From positions 1-10,009 of the forward strand of contig CAZFAP010000181.1 in assembly GCA_964516325.1 (NCBI GenBank): DNA of 10,009 nt. The letters run 5' to 3'. A model generated the notes under the pieces. It did no database searches. It saw only the letters and a list, made by a program, of their open reading frames with translations, and was not told the DNA's origin. Numbering within the stretch: position 1 is the first letter of the stretch; each line of letters starts with the position of its first letter. Below, in pieces: positions 1-6,233 of this stretch. This DNA is from CAZFAP01 sp964516325 (GTDB lineage: Bacteria > Auribacterota > JABMQX01). The position numbers and the translations under genes were made by a program.

Positions 1-1403
1 GCCAGGGACACCTCGTCCCCCCAACTCAACTCGTTGTCCACGAAGAACCCGACGCACCACGGGTCCCCCGCGCTCTTGCCGTCTTGGGCCGCAAAGCTCT
101 TCCGCAGATTCTCACGGAAGCTCGGATCGAACACGTCATTGAACTTGCCCCAGTAGCCCTCTGACCCTTCGATTTTCCTCGCCGACGAATTGACAGTGCA
201 GACGTATGCTGTCCTGTGCATCAGGTAGATGTTCGAGTCAGACCAATTGGCGATGGTGTTCAATCCCCAGCTTCGGAGGCGGCGATGCGTGATCTCTGCC
301 GATAATCGTTCCCAATCCTGCCCGTATTTCCGCAATAAGTTCGCACGGGTGAAATCATAGGTTCGGTAGGGACTGTGGCTGCTGTAATAGCCGTGCGGCG
401 CCCGTGAGCCCCTGCCGTAAAAGGATGCAAATGGTGAAGTGGATTCCGGGAGATTCCGGTAGTAGTGCTCTCGATCGGTAATCGGCGTGGGGTTTGCGTC
501 GCGGACGCAGTCAATGCCGTGCGACCAGAATAACCGCCCCTTTGGGTCCACCAGCCACCATTTGTCTCGATACTCCTCCACCCGAAAGAATCCCGTGGCC
601 CGGAGTTGAGGCCCCACAGACCACCCTCCGTATTCGTTGCGGTCGGGGGGACCAGGTTGGTCGTCCAGCTCTTTTTGCTCTTCCCTGATACGGGCAATGA
701 GGTCGTCCGCCGAATGTGTTTTCCCGGGCCACTCCTTGTGGATGTACTGGCCGAACTCGTTAATCATCGGAAAAAAATCCGCCGCGAGCAACGGCTCTTC
801 AGCCGCCCCACCCACGCAAACGTTTCCCACCTCGAAGACGTGCGCCTTCTTCGGCCTGTCCACGAAGACGAGGAACTGGGTGACGTTTGATGGGTCGAGC
901 TTCGTGGATACCGGTGGATTTCCCCGCATGCCGATGAACTCGATTTTCTCGCCCCCAAGCAGCCTCCGGAGCAATGGGAAGCGTATCGTGCCGGTCTCGT
1001 TCGTGCGGAGCGTGGTGGACCGCGTTTCACAGTTCCGGACGCCGTCGGCGCCGGGGTTGTCTACGCGACAATAGACAGTCACCTGTTCTCTTCCGGCGTT
1101 CGTGATGTCGAGCGCCAGATAACCGCGGCTCGAGAGGTCCCATTTCCCATCGGGAGCTTTCAAGGTGATGCCCGGAAAGGGACCGTCTGTGCCCGTTTCG
1201 ACGCGAATCGCGGCGCCGCGGCTGCTTTGCTGCACCGACGCTTTTGCGTCCTGTGTCAGGATGCTGCCCGCATTGAACACCTTTTCGAAGTCGAGGAGAA
1301 CAGATGGCGGCTTTTCCTGCGCTGCATGCAGTCCGGCGGTCGCGCCCAGCGCTATCGAGCTCATTACCCACGTCGCCCACAAGGCGTGAATTATCCTCCG
1401 CAT
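1..1403 (-). CDS. Secreted GH50-like (beta-agarase-type) glycoside hydrolase, C-terminus cut by window edge
   Basis: An uninterrupted reading frame runs leftward from an ATG at 1403 off the window edge (467 codons plus two bases). AAGGAG at 1413-1418, nine bases before the ATG, sets the start. Residues 1-28 form a signal peptide (basic MRRIIH, hydrophobic stretch, cleavage near LHA/AQ), so the enzyme is exported. Residues about 34-200 look like a carbohydrate-binding beta-sandwich (VLLDFE, GYLALDITN). A catalytic barrel starts near residue 270, with GFFRV, KWWLVDPKGRLFWSHGID (281-298) and LRSWGLNTIANWSD (376-389). The segment VGFFVDNELSWG (451-462) places Asn457-Glu458 where clan GH-A enzymes carry the acid/base. 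This organisation (N-terminal beta-sandwich then barrel, NELSWG) is what I know from GH50 beta-agarase-like proteins, but the substrate is not established. GH42 or another clan GH-A family is the alternative. The nucleophile Glu should lie beyond the edge. The gene follows the CotH/LTD gene on the same strand after 294 bases, so it may be co-transcribed or have its own promoter. Confidence 0.85.
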   Translation of the reverse strand, partial: MRRIIHALWATWVMSSIALGATAGLHAAQEKPPSVLLDFEKVFNAGSILTQDAKASVQQSSRGAAIRVETGTDGPFPGITLKAPDGKWDLSSRGYLALDITNAGREQVTVYCRVDNPGADGVRNCETRSTTLRTNETGTIRFPLLRRLLGGEKIEFIGMRGNPPVSTKLDPSNVTQFLVFVDRPKKAHVFEVGNVCVGGAAEEPLLAADFFPMINEFGQYIHKEWPGKTHSADDLIARIREEQKELDDQPGPPDRNEYGGWSVGPQLRATGFFRVEEYRDKWWLVDPKGRLFWSHGIDCVRDANPTPITDREHYYRNLPESTSPFASFYGRGSRAPHGYYSSHSPYRTYDFTRANLLRKYGQDWERLSAEITHRRLRSWGLNTIANWSDSNIYLMHRTAYVCTVNSSARKIEGSEGYWGKFNDVFDPSFRENLRKSFAAQDGKSAGDPWCVGFFVDNELSWGDEVSL

Positions 1404-1447
1404 TTCACCAGACTCCTTTCAATATTTCAGAGGTTTTGGCCTGTGCT

Positions 1448-1468
1448 CATGGAAAACGCATCCATCCA
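1448..1468 (-). promoter_or_regulatory. TGGATGGATG...TCCATG dyad, copy 1 (upstream of glycosidase)
   Basis: On the minus strand the site reads TGGATGGATG, five bases (CGTTT), then TCCATG. It contains the inverted repeat ATGGA/TCCAT and ends about 45 bases before the glycosidase ATG. A closely similar element (same two blocks, two-base spacer) lies at 6089-6106 between the CotH/LTD and isomerase genes. A shared regulator site is an inference from the recurrence and location. Confidence 0.3.
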
Positions 1469-1567
1469 TTTTGCCGACCATAATGTGCCGCCAGCGGAGA
1501 ACGGCAGAAGGACTCTCGCTGCGGTTGGGTTGGGACTCCGCTAACAGAAGACACCCGCCGCTCCTGT

Positions 1568-1589
1568 CCGTCAACTGAATTCTTGTCGG
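1568..1589. repeat. Imperfect inverted repeat, possible operator
   Basis: On the minus strand the arms are CCGACAA and TTGACGG around an 8-base spacer; six of seven pairs match, with an A-A mismatch in the middle. It lies about 165 bases upstream of the glycosidase start and overlaps a TTGACG -35-like hexamer, a placement that would suit a repressor site. An inverted repeat of this length can arise by chance. Confidence 0.25.
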
Positions 1590-1697
1590 AGCATACTGCC
1601 TTCCGTACGCCGCAACCGGGACTTCGAGCGAATGACCGCCTACTTGCTCCCTCCGTCGGGAAGTCTTTTGATTTTCCTCCCGGTCGCAGCGAAGCGT

Positions 1698-4600
1698 CTA
1701 TTCTATCGCCAGTTCGAGCCGCAGGAACATGCTCCGTGTGTCGTTCAATGGTCCGCTGTTCCACGGCGGGATTGTGATATGTTCCGGTCCCTCGGTAACG
1801 TAAATCCAATCTCCCCTCGTCAAGGACTCCTTTCTGAGCAGCCGGTAGTTTCTGCTGGCGCCGTCCCAGACCGCAGTCAGGGAGGAGGTGGTTTGATCGT
1901 AGGAGAGCTGGATGACAGGAGAAGTCGCGAGCTCGTCGTAAGAAATGGCGAAGATACCGGCGGTCGCAGACGCCGGGGCCGTCAGGGCGGCCAGAATGAT
2001 GGAGGAAAGCTTCTTTGTCGGGTCGCACAGCAGCTTCTGCGAGTAGAGATTCGGGCCAAGGCTTTCGATATGGTGGGGTGATTCGTTGTACCGAGTCAGG
2101 AAAGAAAGGGCTTTGGTCACCCCCGAAGCAAGGTCGTTGCTCGATTTGAACCAGTCGGGGATCGTTAGCGTTTTGGCGACGGATTCTCCGTCCGCGTAGT
2201 TCACCACCACGGTCAGAGGGACGTCGCCGTTAGCGGCTGCACCCAGGAAGAAGAGCTGAATGCACGTCTTGCCGAGCGGGATGGTCTCGGGCACGGACTC
2301 ACGGGAAAGAAGGATGCAGTTCGGGCCGGTGTACTCGCCGAGGAGGAAAGGGTCCACTCTCCGGTCGTCGGGAAGACCTTCATACCCGTCCCATCCCTGA
2401 CGGTCAATTCGGCTCTGCGAGACCCAGAACCAATTCGCCATCGGGTCGAACGGCGAGTTCTCCGAGAGGTCTTCTTCATCGGTCCAGACGACATCGGCGT
2501 TGAAGTAGAGCGTGAGGTCGAGACCTGGCTCAGGGAACAGGTCAAGACCTTCCGAAGTGTCGAACCAGGTTGGGGGCGACCACTCGCTCCACAGCCCGCT
2601 TTCATCCTGGTATCTGACCCGCCAGAAATATCTTTTGCCGACGGAGAGGACTTCCCCGGGGACGTAGGTGCTGGTTTTTGCCGAGCCGCCTGACCCGTAC
2701 CAGAGTGGATTGAGGAAACTGTCTCCGTACTCCCGGAGCTGCCATTCGCTCGACGCATGAGTACCTGATGGGTCCGGGTCGTTGAACTTGGAAGCGAAGA
2801 GCTGCACGGAATCCGGTGAGAGGACGGCGCCGGGCAGCGGCGAGAGGTTCGACGGTCTTTCGGGCGGGGAGACGCTCGGAAGATTGGCTTTGAGGAAGGC
2901 GATTCGGTTGCGGACGAAGCCTTTTAGTACCGCCACGCCGCTCGCCAGGTCGGTTCCGTAGTAGCTTCCCCATTTTGCCCGGTCCATGGCAACTTCATCG
3001 GCGAGCAAAGAGTGGTGGTAGTCTATCTGCTGAACGATGTTCTCCTCGGTGTAGAAGGTGTTGAGGAACTGAGCGAGGCGGGAGTAGTATAGGCGTCGGT
3101 AGGCAGGCACCGACAGGAATTTGTCCACGACGCGGTTCCACCATCCGCCGACGACGGTGTGATTGCGGTCTCCGGCAAGGAGGGGGAGGTCGTAGGCGTT
3201 GAACCTTCCATCCCAGTGGTCGCCCATCGTTCGGTCGAGGTCCCAGGGCGCCTGCTCCCATTTTCCCGTGCCTTCGGTATCACACAGGTCGTAGTGGTTG
3301 CGGACAAACTGGTCCCAGTTCATGATGCAGGCGTTGGCCGCCATGTAGCTCGCGTAGGCGTCAATGTTCAGGTTGGCTTTCAGGAACTGCTCGGCGTCTG
3401 GCGCGGCGTTTAGCTCCTCGATGAACGTGATCAGGTCGTCGTACGGCTCCCACTCGCGGGAATGCTTGTCGTAGGCGCTGACGTATTCCTCATAGCTACC
3501 GAAGACGCGTTCGTCCCTGTTGTTGTCGCCCGGATTCGCTTTGTAGAGGGCGCCGCCGGGCCGGTTGTTCCGGGTCATGTACCGCTTGTCCGGATGCTCG
3601 ACCTGGACGAACATTCCATGGAACTGGCCGTTCAGGTGTAGCCGAACAAACTGCGTCTCGCAGTACGGTATGCCCGCCCATTTGAAGACATCGTAGGCGA
3701 GTTTCTCCCGCATGAACGCCGGGTCTCGGAAGCAGGAATTGAGGTTGATGGTGCGCTGTTCCTTGAAATAGTGCCCCTTGTTGAATTTGATCTTCCATGA
3801 TTTCTTTCGCCAGTCCCTCGCCCAGGCGCCGCGGTAACGGACACCGATGCCGTCATAGACAGCTCCGTTGTGGACGAAGGTCGCCTCGACGAAATCGTCG
3901 CTATACACGTTGTTGTTGAGCCACTGGAAATTGGAAGCGGATATGAGGAGGTGATAGACGGGGAAATTGGACACGACCGGAGCCTGCTCCACATAGTAAC
4001 CATAGTTTGGCGTGGGATCCCCCGGTTCGGGGCTTTCCGCAATGACACCGAGGCTGTCCTGCGCGGTGAATTTGTAGCGCACGAGCGAGCCTGCCAGGAG
4101 AGGATCAATCTTGACCGAGTAGATGGCGTCGTTGGCTATTTCGTCGCCGTCGGCGCCATCGTCGTGCATGGGCATTTGTTGATAGCCTGCCCCATAATCT
4201 ATGTAGAGCATAACCGCGCTGACCGCGCCGTCATCTTTCACTTTGACGGAGAGCGCGACCGGGTCGCTCGGAGAGGGCTGCTGGGGTGTGTGAGATGGTT
4301 CGGAAAGTAGCGGCGGAATGTTATCCAAGCGGACCGTGTTTTCTCGCCCCGGGCTTCCCTGGCCGCTTTGAGAGAGAACCTCTGTGTTCCCACCGATGCC
4401 GTTTAATGAAAGGCGGGAGTAAAGGTTTTGCTCGCCGCTAAGGTGTTTCGCCCAGAACGAAAGCGTGTAGCTCTCCCCCACGACGAGGTCCGGCGAGACA
4501 TACTGGTTCACGCTATTCCCGGAGCCTCCCCCGGCTCCTGTGGCGACGAGATGCAGGGAATAGTCAACCGAATGGCTGTCCTCGTCGGTGCGAAACGAAG

Positions 4601-5873
4601 TGGAATGATTCCCGGTCGGGGTCCAGTTGGAGCCGTCGAAAGGCGCCTCGAATCCGCCGTTCTGCACGTGCTGGGTTGTCCCGCCAGCGGGGACTATGCT
4701 CACATCGTCAATCAGACACTCCCCGGCGCCGAGAAGGTAGATGTAAAGGCGCGAGGAGGTCGCGCTGCCTGTCCGCTCGACGTGAACCCATTGAGCCTCC
4801 GTCAGGCTCGCCCGCCAGTTGAGCGCACGCTGATTGTCGTAGCTCGGGTTAACGCACTCGATGCTTGAGCCTAATCCGTCGGCGAGCACCGACCAGGGAT
4901 CGCAGTCGCTGTACTTGACATAATCAATGGGCAGCCCCTCCGAGTTGGCGAGGATGACTTTTTCGCCGCCGTTATCGAGCTGACCGCTGTAGTTCCCCAG
5001 GACTATCTGCGGGGAAAGGCCGTAGGTCTGTTGCACTGCGGCTGCGTTCCGGCAAACCACGAGGTATTCCTGTGAGCCGAGAACGGCGCCTGAAGGGAAA
5101 GTGAAATCTACTCCGGCGGTGAATTGCCATCCGCCCAAATCCACTTCCGCGTCGCCGCGGTTGAACAGTTCGATGTATTCGTAGTCGGGGTTATCGGTCG
5201 GGTGGTGATAATGAATTTCGTTTATGACGACGTTGAGGTCGTTCGGGTCGAGAATCCCCGGGTTGTACTGGCTATTCTGCTGTCCGGGCGTCCCTCGCTG
5301 CTCGGGGGGTGAACTTGCTTTCCAGACGGTGAAAAGCGAGTTGTCCGCGTTTGGGTCAAGAAGCTCCAAAGAGCTGCCGCCCCCGTCGGCAAGAGCATCC
5401 CATGGACGACTGTCGCCATAGTCAACCTCGTCCACGACATTGTCGGCGGCATCGGCCAGGGCGACATTCTCTCCTGCGTTCTCCAAGCGACCGTCGAAGT
5501 CGCCGATGACATTGCCGATGCCGTATTCGAGGGCGAGGACGGATGAGTTCTTGCAGACGACGAGGTAATCCCCGGGCCCGAGCGCCACGCCGCCGAATGT
5601 GAAACTTATGCCGTCGGCGAATTTCCAACCGTCGAGGTTGACGGAATCGTTTCCACGGTTGAACAGTTCGATATACTCGTAGTCCGCTTCCTCCGTCTCT
5701 TCCGCAACCCTGGGATGGTACATGATTTCGTTAATGACGATATCCTGGGCGGAAGAAAGGGCGAGGCGCGGCGAGACCGTACCAATAAGGATAAGCGCGA
5801 GGCATAGAGCTTTATGCGTCCGCGAGCCAGCGAGGGCACAGGGCACCGTCGTCCGGCAACGATTCAGAGGCAT
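1698..5873 (-). CDS. Giant secreted lamin-tail-domain / CotH-kinase-domain protein
   Basis: A 1391-residue exported protein from the ATG at 5873. Residues 1-42 are a signal peptide: a basic n-region, core ALCLALILIG (22-31) and cleavage near LSSA/QD. Two lamin-tail domains follow at about 44-186 and 214-356, each with VINEI, YEYIELFNRG and GW.F. Next comes a carbohydrate-binding-like sandwich (about 360-500; CLIDDVSIV, NGGFE, YTLSFWAK), then an Ig-like module (about 524-631). The CotH domain (about 634-1000) shows GVRYRGAW, KKSWKIKFNKG, FVRLHLNGQFHGMFVQVEHPDK split over 742-763, NWDQFVRNHY and PWDLDRTMG. Asp854 and Asp878/Asp880 are candidate catalytic/metal residues. The C-terminus has an FN3-like module (about 1000-1106), an unassigned beta-rich region, and a final YRLLRKESL..MFLRL module. 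CotH proteins are atypical extracellular kinases known from spore coats; the role here is unknown, perhaps surface or matrix modification. No Shine-Dalgarno precedes 5873, and an in-frame TTG at 5951 has a strong one, so the start is uncertain. Confidence 0.9.
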   Translation of the reverse strand: MPLNRCRTTVPCALAGSRTHKALCLALILIGTVSPRLALSSAQDIVINEIMYHPRVAEETEEADYEYIELFNRGNDSVNLDGWKFADGISFTFGGVALGPGDYLVVCKNSSVLALEYGIGNVIGDFDGRLENAGENVALADAADNVVDEVDYGDSRPWDALADGGGSSLELLDPNADNSLFTVWKASSPPEQRGTPGQQNSQYNPGILDPNDLNVVINEIHYHHPTDNPDYEYIELFNRGDAEVDLGGWQFTAGVDFTFPSGAVLGSQEYLVVCRNAAAVQQTYGLSPQIVLGNYSGQLDNGGEKVILANSEGLPIDYVKYSDCDPWSVLADGLGSSIECVNPSYDNQRALNWRASLTEAQWVHVERTGSATSSRLYIYLLGAGECLIDDVSIVPAGGTTQHVQNGGFEAPFDGSNWTPTGNHSTSFRTDEDSHSVDYSLHLVATGAGGGSGNSVNQYVSPDLVVGESYTLSFWAKHLSGEQNLYSRLSLNGIGGNTEVLSQSGQGSPGRENTVRLDNIPPLLSEPSHTPQQPSPSDPVALSVKVKDDGAVSAVMLYIDYGAGYQQMPMHDDGADGDEIANDAIYSVKIDPLLAGSLVRYKFTAQDSLGVIAESPEPGDPTPNYGYYVEQAPVVSNFPVYHLLISASNFQWLNNNVYSDDFVEATFVHNGAVYDGIGVRYRGAWARDWRKKSWKIKFNKGHYFKEQRTINLNSCFRDPAFMREKLAYDVFKWAGIPYCETQFVRLHLNGQFHGMFVQVEHPDKRYMTRNNRPGGALYKANPGDNNRDERVFGSYEEYVSAYDKHSREWEPYDDLITFIEELNAAPDAEQFLKANLNIDAYASYMAANACIMNWDQFVRNHYDLCDTEGTGKWEQAPWDLDRTMGDHWDGRFNAYDLPLLAGDRNHTVVGGWWNRVVDKFLSVPAYRRLYYSRLAQFLNTFYTEENIVQQIDYHHSLLADEVAMDRAKWGSYYGTDLASGVAVLKGFVRNRIAFLKANLPSVSPPERPSNLSPLPGAVLSPDSVQLFASKFNDPDPSGTHASSEWQLREYGDSFLNPLWYGSGGSAKTSTYVPGEVLSVGKRYFWRVRYQDESGLWSEWSPPTWFDTSEGLDLFPEPGLDLTLYFNADVVWTDEEDLSENSPFDPMANWFWVSQSRIDRQGWDGYEGLPDDRRVDPFLLGEYTGPNCILLSRESVPETIPLGKTCIQLFFLGAAANGDVPLTVVVNYADGESVAKTLTIPDWFKSSNDLASGVTKALSFLTRYNESPHHIESLGPNLYSQKLLCDPTKKLSSIILAALTAPASATAGIFAISYDELATSPVIQLSYDQTTSSLTAVWDGASRNYRLLRKESLTRGDWIYVTEGPEHITIPPWNSGPLNDTRSMFLRLELAIE
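5158..5684 (-). repeat. Direct repeat inside the CotH/LTD gene (duplicated lamin-tail domain)
   Basis: Plus-strand bases 5158-5186 and 5656-5684 match at 27 of 29 positions, 498 bases (166 codons) apart, and encode YEYIELFNR in both lamin-tail domains. A second near match follows each copy, where the VINEI segment is encoded (ATGAATTTCGTT and ATGATTTCGTT). The two full domains span roughly 4806-5234 and 5316-5744. The similarity at DNA level in this core, against lower similarity elsewhere, points to an old internal duplication or to strong constraint on the core. Confidence 0.75.
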
Positions 5874-5950
5874 ACGGGTTGTCGGCAGTGTGGGCTCTTC
5901 CCGTGCTCTCCTCACAATTGTCGCTTCTTGTCGTGCAAAGTTTGAGGGCA

Positions 5951-5962
5951 AAATGACTCCTT
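5951..5962 (-). promoter_or_regulatory. Strong Shine-Dalgarno plus in-frame TTG: alternative start of the CotH/LTD gene
   Basis: On the minus strand AAGGAG (5957-5962) is followed after five bases by TTG at 5951-5949, in frame with the gene and 26 codons before the ATG at 5873. The ATG itself has no recognisable ribosome binding site. Use of the TTG would give a 1417-residue protein with an unusually long, arginine-rich segment of about 47 residues before the hydrophobic core. The ATG gives a more ordinary signal peptide, so I kept it for the gene call. Confidence 0.4.
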
Positions 5963-6021
5963 CTACAAAAGGGCCCCTGGCGTCTTCATTCCTGACACCA
6001 GGGCGACCAAACAACACTTTT

Positions 6022-6050
6022 AACTTAGCACATTCCTTTGACCCAGACAA
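6022..6050 (-). promoter_or_regulatory. Candidate promoter of the CotH/LTD gene
   Basis: Reading the minus strand, TTGTCT (6050-6045; 4 of 6 to the -35 consensus) is followed after exactly 17 bases by TAAGTT (6027-6022; 3 of 6). TGC immediately before TAAGTT forms an extended -10. It would start transcription near 6015, about 50 bases before the strong Shine-Dalgarno at 5957-5962. The match is weak and is not supported by anything beyond its position. Confidence 0.3.
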
Positions 6051-6088
6051 GAGGCTCGTCCCGACGAGCGTGGCCGTGTTTTACTGGG

Positions 6089-6106
6089 TGGATGGATGAA
6101 TCCATG
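6089..6106 (+). promoter_or_regulatory. TGGATGGATG...TCCATG dyad, copy 2 (divergent region)
   Basis: TGGATGGATG, two bases, then TCCATG. It contains a perfect inverted repeat, ATGGAT (6092-6097) and ATCCAT (6100-6105), around GA. It lies between the leftward promoter candidate (6022-6050) and the rightward TATACT (6171-6176), where one regulator could act on both genes. The same two blocks occur upstream of the glycosidase at 1448-1468. Confidence 0.35.
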
Positions 6107-6120
6107 GGGCGAGAAGCCCC
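6106..6120. repeat. Short GC hairpin GGGGC/GCCCC
   Basis: Five perfect G-C pairs (6106-6110 with 6116-6120) close a five-base GAGAA loop. No T-run follows on either strand, so it is unlikely to be an intrinsic terminator. It abuts the dyad at 6089-6106. It would be transcribed only if a promoter lies further upstream than the candidates named here. Confidence 0.35.
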
Positions 6121-6170
6121 CAATTCCGACTTGAGAATACTGCGAGATACTCATTTGCCGGCATTGGCGA

Positions 6171-6176
6171 TATACT
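6171..6176 (+). promoter_or_regulatory. Candidate -10 element of the Tat isomerase gene
   Basis: TATACT matches five of six -10 consensus bases and lies about 58 bases before the ATG at 6234. No acceptable -35 hexamer is found 16-18 bases upstream, so if real the promoter may depend on an activator or an alternative sigma factor. The dyad at 6089-6106 ends about 65 bases upstream of it. Confidence 0.3.
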
Positions 6177-6233
6177 CTTTTCACGAAAAACAAGCACGTC
6201 CCCCTCATCAGACCAATAAAGGAGAGTCCCATT

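Larger units (their letters stand above)
1404..1697 (-). promoter_or_regulatory. Leader/promoter region of the glycoside hydrolase gene
   Basis: These 294 bases separate the stop of the CotH/LTD gene from the glycosidase start and show no convincing gene. Reading the minus strand, they contain an imperfect inverted repeat at 1568-1589 (arms CCGACAA and TTGACGG, 8-base spacer, one mismatch). The second arm overlaps a TTGACG that could serve as a -35, but the hexamer 17 bases downstream (TCTTCT) is a poor -10. Closer to the gene is a TGGATGGATG/TCCATG dyad at 1448-1468 that recurs near 6.1 kb, then the Shine-Dalgarno at 1413-1418. No U-tract hairpin that would end transcription of the preceding gene is visible, so read-through is possible. 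The promoter assignment is inference. Confidence 0.35.
5874..6233. promoter_or_regulatory. Divergent intergenic region between the CotH/LTD gene and the Tat isomerase gene
   Basis: This 360-base stretch separates two genes read away from each other, so both sets of 5' signals must lie here. Visible elements are a leftward promoter candidate at 6022-6050, a strong Shine-Dalgarno at 5957-5962, a dyad at 6089-6106, a GC hairpin at 6106-6120, a rightward TATACT at 6171-6176 and the isomerase Shine-Dalgarno AGGAG at 6220-6224. I see no separate gene. The left part continues the open frame of the CotH/LTD gene upstream of its ATG, but the translated stretch there does not resemble a domain or signal peptide. 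Confidence 0.6.

Noticed and set aside
260..1380. Several short open frames on both strands within the glycosidase gene
   Set aside because: All are out of frame with a continuous 467-codon gene that has a signal peptide, a ribosome binding site and glycosidase motifs.
1447..2028. Minus-strand open frame of 193 codons across the gap after the CotH/LTD gene
   Set aside because: More than half overlaps the C-terminal codons of the CotH/LTD gene in another frame, with Arg/Ser-rich, low-complexity composition and no family match.
2874..3974. CotH region taken as evidence for a spore former
   Set aside because: CotH domains are widespread outside spore formers, and the window otherwise shows Gram-negative outer-membrane proteins.
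5874..6050. N-terminal extension of the CotH/LTD gene up to a TTG at 6050
   Set aside because: No ribosome binding site precedes it and it would put 80 residues before the hydrophobic core; it also overlaps the likely promoter.
6106..6120. GGGGC/GCCCC hairpin as an intrinsic terminator
   Set aside because: No T-run on either side, and it lies between divergent genes where no transcript needs to end.
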